Part shown: piece after piece, positions 1-8,198 of the stretch
How the letters are laid out: each line of letters opens with the position of its first letter
Position numbering within the stretch: position 1 is the stretch's first letter
Origin: CAZNSX01 sp964575845
Lineage (GTDB): Bacteria > UBA8248 > CAZNSX01
DNA length: 64,000 bases
Direction: 5' to 3'
Assembly (NCBI GenBank): GCA_964575845.1
Contig: CAZNSX010000004.1
Coordinates: 62,001-126,000, forward strand
Program-made: the position numbers and the translations under genes
Notes under the pieces: model-generated
What the model was told of the DNA's origin: nothing
The model's input: the letters and a program-made list of their open reading frames with translations, nothing else
The model's database searches: none

Positions 1-112
1 GGGAGAGGGATTAGGCCGGGGCCCCGCAGCTTTTCCCTTTTTCCCTTAAAATCAGCCTGGACAGGAAGCGAGGCTGGCTGATATGATAACTATATGCTTT
101 TTCAAGCTTTAA

Positions 113-142
113 TCCCCCCGCTTGCGCCCCTTGGGGGGAAGC
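113..142 (+). promoter_or_regulatory. Possible leader hairpin before the ahbC-like gene
   Basis: TCCCCCC near 113 can pair with GGGGGGA near 142, and an overlapping pair CGCTT/AAGCG with an inner CCCC-TT-GGGG helix is also possible, so two mutually exclusive folds exist some 35 bases before the start codon. No U-tract follows and no known riboswitch consensus was recognised. It may be only a GC-rich accident. Confidence 0.2.
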
Positions 143-175
143 GACCCCGGGGGAACTCCACCAGGGAAGAGGGAA

Positions 176-1447
176 ATGATAAGCATTTCGAGGCTTTACT
201 GCGATGAGTTGACCGCGGCGGATGGCCTCCGCTACGGCCGCCGCGGCGATGAGAGCCCCCACTCGGCGCAGGCCCATGCGGTCGCTCGCTCGGCCGCCGA
301 GAGGCGGCCCGTGACCGTCTGGAACTCGACCCGTACCTGCAACCTTCACTGCATCCACTGCTATACGGATTCCGAGTGCAGGGCATATCCCGATGAGCTC
401 TCGACCGAGGAGGCCAAGGAAATGACCCGGGACCTCGCCTCCTTCGAGATACCGGCCCTTCTCTTCTCCGGGGGAGAGCCCCTCGCCCGGAAGGACCTCT
501 TCGAGCTCATCAACTATGCGAGGGGCCTGGGCCTCAGGCCCGTTCTTTCCACTAACGGCACCCTGATAACGGGTGATGTGGCCCGCCGCCTCAAGGAGGC
601 GGGTGTCATCTACGTGGGCATAAGCCTGGACGGCCTGGAAGGGGTGAACGACCACTTCAGGGGGGTCGAGGGGGCCTTCAGCCGGGCCATGGAGGGCTTC
701 CGCGCGTGCCATTCCGAGGGCCAGAGGGTGGGCCTCAGGCTGACCCTCACCCGCCACAACTTCCGGGACCTCCACGGCATCTTCGACCTCATCGAGAGGG
801 AGGGCATCCAGCGGGCCTGCTTCTACCATCTGGTCTATTCAGGAAGGGGGCACGGGATAGCCCGGGATGACCTGACCCACAGGGAGACCCGCGAGGCCAT
901 CGACATCATCCTCGAGCGCACGGAGGACTTCCATAAGAGGGGCGTTAAGAAGGACATCCTCACGGTTGATAACCACGTGGACGGCATCTACCTCTACATG
1001 AGGCTCAACGAGAAGGAGCCAGAGCGGGCGGAGGAGGTTTTGAAGCTTCTCACCTGGAACGGGGGCGGCACCTACAGCTCCGGCGTCGGTATCGCCGACA
1101 TAGACTTCCGGGGGGACGTCCACCCCGACCAGTTCTGGATGCACCACAGCTTCGGGAACGTGAGGGAGCGGCCCTTCAGCCGGATCTGGACCGACACCTC
1201 TGACCCCCTCATGGCCGGGCTCAAAGACCGGAAGCCCCTTCTCAAGGGCAGATGCGGCGCCTGCCGATGGATAGATGCCTGCGGGGGCTCCATGAGGGTC
1301 AGGGCCGAGGCCGTGTTCCGCGACCCCTGGGCGCCCGAGCCCGCCTGCTACCTCACGGATGAGGAGATAGGGCTCGGGGAGGATAAGAAGGGGGTTCTCA
1401 AGGCCAAGGGTGAGGAGTTCGCCTTTCCTCAGGCGCTTTTGAAATGA
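176..1447 (+). CDS. ahbC: Radical SAM/SPASM-type heme biosynthesis protein (AhbC/NirJ-like)
   Basis: 423 residues from ATG 176, which follows a purine-rich GGGAAGAGGGAA ribosome site; an upstream TTG at 122 would add 18 unlikely residues. The radical SAM cluster motif CNLHCIHC is at about residues 53-60, followed by the glycine-rich FSGGEP strand. The C-terminal part has the auxiliary-cluster cysteines (CGACRWIDACGG and a later PACYL) typical of the SPASM-like half of AhbC, AhbD and NirJ. The stretch with GGGTYSSGVG, DVHPDQF and HHSFGNVRE is what I associate with AhbC/NirJ1, the enzyme that removes acetate side chains from 12,18-didecarboxysiroheme in the siroheme-dependent heme route. Cytosolic. 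No other heme gene is adjacent, so AhbC against NirJ or AhbD is decided only by motif memory. Confidence 0.75.
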   Translation: MISISRLYCDELTAADGLRYGRRGDESPHSAQAHAVARSAAERRPVTVWNSTRTCNLHCIHCYTDSECRAYPDELSTEEAKEMTRDLASFEIPALLFSGGEPLARKDLFELINYARGLGLRPVLSTNGTLITGDVARRLKEAGVIYVGISLDGLEGVNDHFRGVEGAFSRAMEGFRACHSEGQRVGLRLTLTRHNFRDLHGIFDLIEREGIQRACFYHLVYSGRGHGIARDDLTHRETREAIDIILERTEDFHKRGVKKDILTVDNHVDGIYLYMRLNEKEPERAEEVLKLLTWNGGGTYSSGVGIADIDFRGDVHPDQFWMHHSFGNVRERPFSRIWTDTSDPLMAGLKDRKPLLKGRCGACRWIDACGGSMRVRAEAVFRDPWAPEPACYLTDEEIGLGEDKKGVLKAKGEEFAFPQALLK

Positions 1448-1466
1448 TGGGGACAAGTCGGGTAGG

Positions 1467-1492
1467 GCGAGGCTGCGCCTCGCTGTTATTTA
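1467..1492 (+). terminator. Rho-independent-type terminator after the ahbC-like gene
   Basis: GCGAGGC and GCCTCGC form a perfect 7-bp stem with a TGC loop, followed by the T-rich run TGTTATTTAA. It lies 20 bases after the stop codon on the same strand. Confidence 0.55.
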
Positions 1493-1628
1493 ACTTTGCC
1501 TGATCACGGCGCGACTGTGAGCTACCCGGCTGTCATGGAAAAATCCCTATGCAGACTTTCTTGGAGGGTATCAAACTGGCTAAGGATAAGAGGCTGGCGT
1601 AACCGTCAACGAGGGGGTACTTGTCAAC

Positions 1629-2261
1629 TCAAGTATCGGTCAGGACACTTTTTTGTTTCAGGGTTTTTGTGATTCCTTCTTTATGTTCTTTTAGGAATCT
1701 TCCGAAGGCGAATAATCCTTTGTCTATCGTTCTCAGGTCTAGTGACGTCTCATTTCTCAGCTTTGTGACGTAGGAAAAGTATTCCCGGTAGAGGTTTATG
1801 TCGTCTTTTGTGAAGGTTCTGTCGGTAATCTCCGCGCTTTTTAGAAAGAAATAAGCTCTGTAGACGTGCTGGTCGAAGATCGGGAACTCGTCCGGCCTTG
1901 CTAGGTGCATCAGAAATATCTTCCAAATCAGACCTGCCCTTACGATTTCTGAAACCAAAGAGTAAAGCTCATGCACATGGTCAGCCTTAAACCTATTTAG
2001 CTTTCTGTACTTCATCAGCTTATCAAGATTTTGCTTGGCATTTTCGAATATGAGCTGTTTCTTCTGTGACAAAGGGTTTGCGTTCTTCCATTCTAGCAGG
2101 TAGAGCAGGTCTTCGGGTGTCAAGGTGCCGTCTTTTTTCAGATGATATAAATAATCTTTTTCAGGGTATTTGCCTTCACTGTAGTAGCCTTGCCAGAACT
2201 GGATGAACTCCCTCATATTAGCAATCTTAAAGTCAAGGATGAAGCTGTTGCTGTTCGGCAT
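1629..2261 (-). CDS. Hypothetical protein, low-GC orphan with a FPIFDQHV motif
   Basis: 210 residues from the ATG at 2261, chosen because a perfect AGGAGG site sits 10 bases upstream (2272-2277); a longer reading to 2288 would cover that site. The protein is helical, rich in Lys, Phe, Tyr and Leu, with no signal peptide or membrane segment. A segment at about residues 135-150 reads HLARPDEFPIFDQHVYRA, which resembles the closing helix of HhH-type DNA-glycosylase-like families; the helix-hairpin-helix itself was not recognised, so no function is assigned. Base composition is clearly more AT-rich than the flanking genes, suggesting horizontal acquisition. It lies next to a HEPN/MNT pair, hence possibly part of an accessory or defence patch. 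Confidence 0.7.
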   Translation of the reverse strand: MPNSNSFILDFKIANMREFIQFWQGYYSEGKYPEKDYLYHLKKDGTLTPEDLLYLLEWKNANPLSQKKQLIFENAKQNLDKLMKYRKLNRFKADHVHELYSLVSEIVRAGLIWKIFLMHLARPDEFPIFDQHVYRAYFFLKSAEITDRTFTKDDINLYREYFSYVTKLRNETSLDLRTIDKGLFAFGRFLKEHKEGITKTLKQKSVLTDT

Positions 2262-2457
2262 GTTCTTCCTACCTCCTGGAGAAGCCATTGGAAGCTTTTA
2301 AAAGTTATCAAAAACATACTCCATAATTTGTTCAGACGGGTAGGGCCGGGCTTCGTCCGCCCATAAAAGAAATATCCCCGATCTCTCAGGGGCATCCTCC
2401 GAAAGAGGAACCATCTCTGAAGCCCATCATAACTCAGCGGATTGGCATTGGTTCCGC

Positions 2458-2895
2458 CTACAGAAGCTCCGGACGGCTGGCGCGAAGCCACTTTTCAACA
2501 TCGTCTCGGAGTTTTTTTGCCAAGGCAAACATCTCCTCTGCCTCGTGGTCAGAAACCGCTCCCATCCGCTCGTATTCGCTGATGTTCCGCTTTTTCCGGA
2601 AAATATCGAGCCGCGTGATGAGGCCCACATCCGCACCGATGGTGTGGGCAAGCGATTGAATCAGGCGGTAGTGCTGGGCTTCCCTTCCGGCGCGGTAGCC
2701 GGCCGCAGCCAGAGCCGCAGCCGCCGCCTGGAGGGCGCCGTTGTATGCTATATTCAATCGCCAGTCCGGACTAAGACCAGGGGCTCGGCAATCGGTCAGG
2801 TCGCGGTCGGCCACGCCCAGCAGGTCAGTTATCTCCCGTGGGCTCGCCCGGTGTTCAATCAGCCAACCGTTCCTCAGCCACTCGCGCAAGCTCAC
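2458..2895 (-). CDS. HEPN-domain protein (toxin-type partner of the MNT gene)
   Basis: 145 residues starting at GTG 2895, preceded by AGGGGA seven bases away. All-helical, Ala-rich four-helix type sequence with the C-terminal signature FRKKRNISEYE at about residues 100-110, which fits the RN-x3-Y form seen in HEPN proteins that pair with nucleotidyltransferases; the classical Rx4-6H ribonuclease motif is not evident. The start overlaps the end of the upstream nucleotidyltransferase by 41 bases, so the two are translationally coupled. Known HEPN/MNT pairs act as toxin-antitoxin modules in which the MNT partner modifies or neutralises the HEPN partner; applying that here is inference. Confidence 0.75.
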   Translation of the reverse strand: MSLREWLRNGWLIEHRASPREITDLLGVADRDLTDCRAPGLSPDWRLNIAYNGALQAAAAALAAAGYRAGREAQHYRLIQSLAHTIGADVGLITRLDIFRKKRNISEYERMGAVSDHEAEEMFALAKKLRDDVEKWLRASRPELL

Positions 2896-3481
2896 GCTCG
2901 TCCCCTATGAGGAGTATCCGCTTTTCCTTGATGACGGCCTTGAGAAAATGGTGGCCTGTCAACAGCTTTGACCGGAACTCGGCGGGAGGATAGACGGTCG
3001 GGTTGACCTCCCGGCCCAGCTTCTCCTGGGCTCCAGAAAGGGCCGAGACAACCTCGGCGAATGTCACCTCGCCAACCACGAGAAGGTCCACGTCGCTTCC
3101 CTCCCGCTCTTCGCCGCGGGCGAGCGACCCATAGATGAAGGCAACGCGGATGCGGTCGGCCAGGAGGGCCAGCGCGCCCCGCAGCACATCGCCCACCCCG
3201 GCTGTCTTTATAACGAGGCCCTTCAGCTCCGCGAAAACCGGACTCTCAGGATTGGCCTGGTAATACACCTGCCGGCCGCGCGCCATGCGCCGTATGATGC
3301 CGGCCTCGGAAAGGCGCTTCACCTCCCGCTGCACGGCGCCCACGCTGCCCCCCGCGGCGCGGACGATCTGCCGCAGGTAAAAGGCGCTATCGGCATGGCC
3401 GTAAAGCAGGGAGAGAACCGCTCGGCGCGTCTTGCCGAAAAGAGTTGCAGAGATGGCAGTGTCTTCATCCTTCGTACTCAT
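2855..3481 (-). CDS. Winged-helix + MNT nucleotidyltransferase (antitoxin-type)
   Basis: 208 residues from ATG 3481. Residues about 15-75 form a winged helix (AVLSLLYGHAD, then VGAVQREVKRLSEAGII), followed by a minimal nucleotidyltransferase domain with GSLARGEEREGSDVDLLVVG at about 118-137, giving the GSxARG and the two metal-binding Asp of the DxD. A third acidic residue is not obvious in the segment REVNPTVYPP. The winged helix suggests the protein binds its own promoter, and an inverted repeat overlaps that promoter just upstream. The longer reading to 3520 is rejected because it would run through the promoter elements. First gene of a two-gene operon with the HEPN protein. Confidence 0.8.
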   Translation of the reverse strand: MSTKDEDTAISATLFGKTRRAVLSLLYGHADSAFYLRQIVRAAGGSVGAVQREVKRLSEAGIIRRMARGRQVYYQANPESPVFAELKGLVIKTAGVGDVLRGALALLADRIRVAFIYGSLARGEEREGSDVDLLVVGEVTFAEVVSALSGAQEKLGREVNPTVYPPAEFRSKLLTGHHFLKAVIKEKRILLIGDERELARVAEERLAD

Positions 3482-3484
3482 ATT

Positions 3485-3520
3485 GGGTGCAATTGTACCC
3501 GGATTGGTTACAATGTGCAA
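3485..3520 (-). promoter_or_regulatory. Promoter and dyad operator of the MNT/HEPN operon
   Basis: Read on the minus strand: TTGCAC (3520-3515), a 17-base spacer, then TACAAT (3497-3492), a near-consensus sigma-70 promoter. The expected transcription start is within a few bases of the ATG at 3481, so the message would be leaderless or nearly so. The -10 hexamer is also one arm of the inverted repeat ATTGTA-N11-TACAAT (3492-3514), and a second near-palindrome (3485-3500, 15 of 16 consistent) overlaps it. This fits autorepression by the winged-helix protein. Confidence 0.6.
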
Positions 3521-3653
3521 GCGGCTAATCCAAGAATCCCACAGGGAGGACCTGGCCTTGCATTCGGAGGGTTTATGGGGTTTTCAGAGCATAGCCGCCT
3601 CTTCGCCCAGTTGATTTCCCAACACTCCCCATCTCGCCGCTGGCACAGAAAAG

Positions 3654-3684
3654 GATGCCCCTGAGAGGTCAGGGGCATCTTTTT
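3654..3684. terminator. Bidirectional terminator hairpin
   Basis: An 11-bp perfect stem GATGCCCCTGA/TCAGGGGCATC (3654-3664 with 3669-3679), loop GAGG, followed by five T on the plus strand and by CTTTT on the minus strand. Its most likely job is to end the minus-strand gene at 3710-3895. A related but degraded copy of the left arm occurs near 2380-2395. Confidence 0.7.
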
Positions 3685-3709
3685 GCAAAGAAAATATATC
3701 TCTATCCCG

Positions 3710-3895
3710 TCACAAGGCTTCAGCGGCGCAGAGGTTCTCTTCTTTGGCCGCGGTCCGCCCACAAGCCTTGCAGACGAACTTCGGGTTCTTCACGAGTGCT
3801 TTGTAGTCCCCCAGGTTCGATTTCAGATAGCCCAGGTTATGAAGATAACAGAGGTGTTTTTCGTGTCCCGCATGGGGCATCTTCGCTTCGGCCAT
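3710..3895 (-). CDS. Small CxxC protein, conserved hypothetical
   Basis: 61 residues from ATG 3895, with AGGAGGG nine bases upstream; the longer reading to 4009 has no such site and a low-complexity extension. It contains HAGHEKHLCYLHNLGY near the N-terminus and FVCKACGR near residue 45, so two histidines plus C..H and CxxC could hold one zinc or iron. Similar short proteins occur in deltaproteobacterial genomes as far as I recall; no function is known to me. Monocistronic, with its own terminator at 3654-3684. Confidence 0.65.
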   Translation of the reverse strand: MAEAKMPHAGHEKHLCYLHNLGYLKSNLGDYKALVKNPKFVCKACGRTAAKEENLCAAEAL

Positions 3896-4277
3896 TTCTT
3901 TTCCCTCCTTCTTATTGAAAATCGGCGGTTCATTGGGTTTCGGCCCCCTCAGCGGTGTGAGGCGGGTCAAGCCCTCGCTGCGGGCCGCCCGGCCCGAAAG
4001 CCCTACCACACGGGTGAGGGGAGCCGCCGGGGTTCACTTGGTCAAACACTGGTTTTAGATTTTTATTCGCCGGGGGGCTTAGGCAAGATGGGCGATGATA
4101 TCAAACCTGCGGTGGCGTCTTATATTATCGTCCCCCTTTCTTGATAATAAATTTCCTTCCCTTTTCCTCCCCACGACCCCGGAGGGGCACGCCGTCGTGA
4201 GAGACCACATCTTTGGCCTCAACGCCCCAGGGGCGGGTCACGAGCGGTAGAGAGGGGCGAGGAGACATGCTGCCCGG

Positions 4278-6191
4278 CTAGGGAGTCCGCTGCGGTTGTT
4301 CCGGGGGGCCTGGGGGGGTGGGGACCACCATCACGGGGATCCTCGCCCGGTGGCGCACGCTCGTAGCCGTCTCCCCGTAAATGAAATCTCCTATCCAGCG
4401 ATGGCCGTGAGAGCCGAGCACCAGCATATCGAAGCCTTCCTCCTCCACGGACTTTACGATCTCATCCACAGGCCTTCCGAAGCGCACCATGGTTTCAACC
4501 CGCAGCTCAGCCTCCTCTGCCTCGCGTGCCAGCTCCTCCAGGTAATTCTCGTCCTCCCGGCTGTGCAGGCTCTGACTCTCCGGACCATAGACCATCGTGC
4601 CCGGCGTTTCGACGATATGCAGCAGTGTCAAACGCGCCTCATGCTCCAATGCGAGGGCCCGGGCGGCCGAAAGCACCTCAGCGTCTCCGGGCGCATGTTC
4701 GAGGGCGACGCCGATGTGCCGGATTGTGAAGGGCTTGATCTGCCCGGCCACGAGCTGGCCGGCCGTGACGACGCCGCTCTCCCACGTCCGCCCGGCTCCA
4801 AGCAGGGCGCCGAACGTGATGTAGGCGAGAGTCGCCAGCATCACGACTATGACCGGGATCAGCACAATCCACAGCCAGGCCGGGCCGCCGGTAAGCCGCC
4901 CTGTCAATTCGTCAAAGACCAGCTTCAGATTAAGGACGACGATGATCGCCGCAACCAGCCAGGCGAGCCCCTTGACCCAGGGCGGGTTGACGAAGAGGCC
5001 CATCTTCCTCCTGTCGGAGGTGAAATGGATGAGCGGGATCGTCGCAAAGGGGAGCTGGAGGCTCAGGATGACCTGCGACAGGATCAAGAGCCTGTAAGTC
5101 CCCCGGTCGCCCGCAACGGCGATGACGATGACGGCCGGGATGAGGGCCACGCTGCGCGTCAAGAGGCGCCTCAGCCAGGGCCGCATCCTTAAGTTAAGGT
5201 ATCCCTCCATGACAATCTGGCCCGAAATTGTCCCGGTGAGGGTGGAGCTCTGGCCCGCCGCCAGAAGCGCCATGCCGAAAGCGATGGGGGCGACGTGGCT
5301 GCCGAGGATTGGTTCCAACAGTCTGTGGGCCTGCTGAATTTCAGTCACCGGGACCCCCCGGGTGTGAAAAGTTGCAGAAGCCATCACCAGGATCGCGGCG
5401 TTGACCAGGAAAGCGGCGTTCAGCGCGACGGCCGAGTCAATCAGGTTGAACTCACATGCCTCGGCCTTGCCGGTATGAGTGTTCGAAATCGCGCGGGATT
5501 GCACGAGCGAAGAATGAAGGTAAAGGTTGTGGGGCATCACCGTGGCGCCTATCATGCCGATGGCGATGTAAAGCGCCGAAGGTTCCAGCCTCGGCACGAA
5601 CCCCGACATTATCCCGTGCCAATCCGGCTCGGCTATGAACACCTCGATGAAAAGGCATGCCGCGATGGTGCCGACCAGCGTCACGATGAAAGCTTCCATT
5701 TTCCGGACGCCGAGCCGTTGAATGGCCAGGAGGAGAAAAGTGTCGAAGGCCGTCACTGCGCAGCCCCAAAGCAGGGGCAACCCGAAGAGAAGGTTGAGGC
5801 CGAGGATGGTCCCGAGCGCCTCCGCAAGGTCGGTGGCCGCGATGGCGATCTCGGCGAGAACCCACAGCTGGAGATACACGGGCCGTGGATACTCGCGCCT
5901 GCTGCCCTGGGCGAGGTCATACCCGGTGACGATCCCCAATCGCGCTGAAAGCGTCTGCAGCAGGACCGCCATAACATTGGAGAGCAGAAGGACCCAGATC
6001 AGGGTGTAGCCGAACCGCGCCCCGCCTTCGATGTCCGTGGCCCAGTTCCCCGGGTCCATGTAGCCCACGCTGACAAGATAGGCAGGGCCGACGAACGCAA
6101 AGAGCCGCCTGAACCAGCCCCTTCTTCTTACAAACACCTTATCGAGGGGTTCTTCTTGAGAATCCTCGGCGGAACGAAAGTGAAAAGCCAT
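4278..6191 (-). CDS. mntH: Nramp-family divalent metal transporter with C-terminal universal stress domain
   Basis: 637 residues, about 200 longer than ordinary MntH. Residues 30-460 are an Nramp transporter with many hydrophobic segments; the metal-site motifs DPGN (46-49) and MPH (219-221) are intact, indicating proton-coupled uptake of Mn2+ or Fe2+ across the inner membrane. Residues about 490-625 form a cytosolic UspA-type domain with the ATP-loop pattern G-x2-G-x9-G (GSHG, then GET), where the usual Ser is replaced by Glu. Such fusions exist in other bacteria; the USP part could gate transport in response to ATP or stress, which is inference. Start taken at ATG 6191; the ribosome site there is weak. 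No Mn riboswitch (yybP-ykoY) consensus was seen upstream. Confidence 0.85.
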   Translation of the reverse strand: MAFHFRSAEDSQEEPLDKVFVRRRGWFRRLFAFVGPAYLVSVGYMDPGNWATDIEGGARFGYTLIWVLLLSNVMAVLLQTLSARLGIVTGYDLAQGSRREYPRPVYLQLWVLAEIAIAATDLAEALGTILGLNLLFGLPLLWGCAVTAFDTFLLLAIQRLGVRKMEAFIVTLVGTIAACLFIEVFIAEPDWHGIMSGFVPRLEPSALYIAIGMIGATVMPHNLYLHSSLVQSRAISNTHTGKAEACEFNLIDSAVALNAAFLVNAAILVMASATFHTRGVPVTEIQQAHRLLEPILGSHVAPIAFGMALLAAGQSSTLTGTISGQIVMEGYLNLRMRPWLRRLLTRSVALIPAVIVIAVAGDRGTYRLLILSQVILSLQLPFATIPLIHFTSDRRKMGLFVNPPWVKGLAWLVAAIIVVLNLKLVFDELTGRLTGGPAWLWIVLIPVIVVMLATLAYITFGALLGAGRTWESGVVTAGQLVAGQIKPFTIRHIGVALEHAPGDAEVLSAARALALEHEARLTLLHIVETPGTMVYGPESQSLHSREDENYLEELAREAEEAELRVETMVRFGRPVDEIVKSVEEEGFDMLVLGSHGHRWIGDFIYGETATSVRHRARIPVMVVPTPPGPPEQPQRTP

Positions 6192-6597
6192 GGAAAAATC
6201 TTCAGCCCCCTGAGACGGGATTTCCCTGGCCGCAATTCATGGGTAAGGCCGAGCGCGTCGGCAAGCCTAAGAATACCAGAATTCGAAAGCAAGCCCGCTG
6301 CATTTTTCAAAAGACCTCGTCCGGTGCCGCGGGCTCTTTGCCGTTGACTTTTCGCTCCCTCCCGGCTAAATTAATTCTTGGTTTCCCGACACGGGGAGCC
6401 CGCCTCATGCCAGGGGCATGGGAGAATTAACCGGTTTCTGGCGCCTGTATCCCCGCCCGAGGGGGGGGAGGCATTGCCTCTGCGTAGGGGGCCGCCGGGA
6501 AGAGTGGGCCGGCATCGAGAGGGCGGGCCCCGGCCGTCCTCGCGGGGGCGAGGGGCTTCAGCCTTGAGAATTTCGTCTTGTATGGAGGAATGAGCTT
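6192..6597. other. Divergent intergenic region, mntH and M24 gene
   Basis: About 400 bases separating the divergent mntH-like and M24 genes. It must hold the promoters of both, but no convincing -35/-10 pair was found. GGGAAATCCC just before mntH is a small dyad. The long reading frames in this stretch have no family resemblance. Confidence 0.4.
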
Positions 6598-7848
6598 ATG
6601 AGCACCGACGGGCTTATAGGAACCGACTGGCAAGAGCGGATCGACTTCAAGCGCATGCGGGAGCACCGGCTGAACCGCGCCAAGCAGATAATAAAGGAGC
6701 ACAAGCTCGGGGCGGTGCTCTGCTTCTATGATGAGAACATGCGCTACATCACCGGCACGCTCACCCCGGGCTGGAACAAGCTGAAACCCGGGCTCCGCTA
6801 TGTGCTTCTCTGCGACGGGGGGGAGCCGATCGTCTATGAGCAGGGAGACATCGGCTTCCATCTCATGCGGACGGCTCCCTGGCTCAAGAAGGAGAACATC
6901 AAGTACTCCTACGCCTGGATCAAGGGCGCGGCCGGCCCCGCCTCCAAGGCCAAGGCGAAACAGTTCACAGAAGAGATAAAGGCCCAGCTGAAGAAGCACA
7001 ACGTGCTGGATGCACCCCTCGGTGTTGACTTCATCGACATAAACCTCATCGAGGCCTTCAAGGAGGCGGGCATCAACTGGACCGACGGCATGACGCCCTT
7101 GATGCGGGCCCGCGCCATCAAGAGCAAGGACGAGCAGGAATGCCTGAGAACGGTCGCCGCCATCTGCGACGGCTGCCATCATCAGCTGGCCAAGATAATG
7201 AAACCGGGGATGCGCGAGAACGAGGTCGTGGCGGAGGGGATGTACTACCTCTATAAATTCCCCGGCGTCGAGGATGTAGAGGATGTCATCGTCTCCTCCG
7301 GCCCCAACACCTGGCCCAACTGGCGGAACTTCTCCGACCGGATAATCAAGCCGGGCGACATCCTCTTCATCGACCTCGCGGCCGTTACCTGGAACGGCTA
7401 TAAATCCTGCTATTACCGCACCTACTGCATCGGCGGCAAGCCCAAGCGGAAGCACGTCGAGACCTACAAGCGGGCCCTCGAGTGGCTCAATAACTCGATA
7501 GATGCGGTTAAGCCAGGGGTCACCACAAGGGACATAGCCTCCCACTGGCCCGAGTGCCACATCTGGAAGGACCTCGACGGCAACCCCTATAAGGAGGAAG
7601 ACCAGGCCGCGGCCAACCTCTGGGGGCACGGCCTTGGGCTCGCCCAGTACGACCTTCCTGTGGTGTCCAGGATCTACTCCATGGACCACCCCATCGAGAT
7701 CGAAGAGGGGATGACCTTCGCGCTCGAGACCCAGGATGGGGAGATGTTCGACTACGGGGTCCGCATCGAGGAGATGATAGTAGTGACGCGGAACGGCCAC
7801 GACCTTCTGACCAGGTTCCCCATCGACGAGATCACCGTCTGCGATTGA
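6598..7848 (+). CDS. M24 'pita-bread' family protein, DddP-like spacing, altered metal site (copy 1)
   Basis: 416 residues. The N-terminal 170 residues are the creatinase-type N domain; the rest is the M24 fold. The metal ligands can be placed: Asp in LFIDLA (about residue 258), His in GHGLGL (about 343), Glu in FALETQ and Glu in VRIEEM. The ligand Asp expected 12 residues after the first Asp, as in the DMSP lyase DddP, is Cys here (GYKSCYYRT). Thus one Asp ligand is lost although four others remain. Xaa-Pro peptidase, DddP-type lyase or a creatinase-like metal-independent hydrolase are all possible; the first is least likely. A paralogue with the same replacement is at 48644-49921. Weak ribosome site (GGAGGAATGAGCTT) before ATG 6598. 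Confidence 0.75.
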   Translation: MSTDGLIGTDWQERIDFKRMREHRLNRAKQIIKEHKLGAVLCFYDENMRYITGTLTPGWNKLKPGLRYVLLCDGGEPIVYEQGDIGFHLMRTAPWLKKENIKYSYAWIKGAAGPASKAKAKQFTEEIKAQLKKHNVLDAPLGVDFIDINLIEAFKEAGINWTDGMTPLMRARAIKSKDEQECLRTVAAICDGCHHQLAKIMKPGMRENEVVAEGMYYLYKFPGVEDVEDVIVSSGPNTWPNWRNFSDRIIKPGDILFIDLAAVTWNGYKSCYYRTYCIGGKPKRKHVETYKRALEWLNNSIDAVKPGVTTRDIASHWPECHIWKDLDGNPYKEEDQAAANLWGHGLGLAQYDLPVVSRIYSMDHPIEIEEGMTFALETQDGEMFDYGVRIEEMIVVTRNGHDLLTRFPIDEITVCD

Positions 7849-7929
7849 GAGCAGAAGTGCCGTGGTGAGGGCCACTGCCCCAGCGGGCGGGGCTATAGAG
7901 AAGGTTCAGGTGAGAGGAGGCCCATTGCC

Positions 7930-8187
7930 ATGATGTACGGCTACGGAGGGTACGGACCCTGGGGCGGGGGATTCGGGCTCCTGCCCATGCTCATGATGGT
8001 TGTCTTCTGGGCGGCTGTGATCGTGGGCATCGTGGTGCTCATCCGCTGGGTCTGGGGACAGACGACTAGGGCGTCCACCCCGCCCCCGGCTGGGGACTCG
8101 CCCCTGGATATCCTCAAGAGGCGCTATGCCCGGGGCGAGATAAACCGCGAGGAGTTCGACGAGAAAAAGCGCGACCTCGGCGCTTAA
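7930..8187 (+). CDS. SHOCT-domain small membrane protein
   Basis: 85 residues with a Gly/Tyr-rich N-terminus, one hydrophobic segment at about residues 15-45, a Pro-rich linker and a C-terminal SHOCT domain (DILKRRYARGEINREEFDEKK, a short helix-turn-helix-like oligomerisation motif). Strong GAGAGGAGG site upstream of tandem ATG codons. It lies 12 bases before the DUF2769 gene and probably shares a transcript with it. Function unknown; SHOCT proteins are usually small membrane-anchored adaptors. Confidence 0.75.
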   Translation: MMYGYGGYGPWGGGFGLLPMLMMVVFWAAVIVGIVVLIRWVWGQTTRASTPPPAGDSPLDILKRRYARGEINREEFDEKKRDLGA

Positions 8188-8198
8188 AGGGGAAGGCC

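Noticed and set aside
4296..5948. Plus-strand frames across mntH
   Set aside because: Compositional shadows of the Nramp-USP gene.
6192..6260. Mn riboswitch before mntH
   Set aside because: No yybP-ykoY consensus strings could be placed.
6427..7875. 482-codon open frame on the minus strand
   Set aside because: It mirrors the M24 gene in high-GC DNA; its product is low-complexity Val/Gly/Leu-rich with no motif, while the plus-strand frame has clear family motifs.
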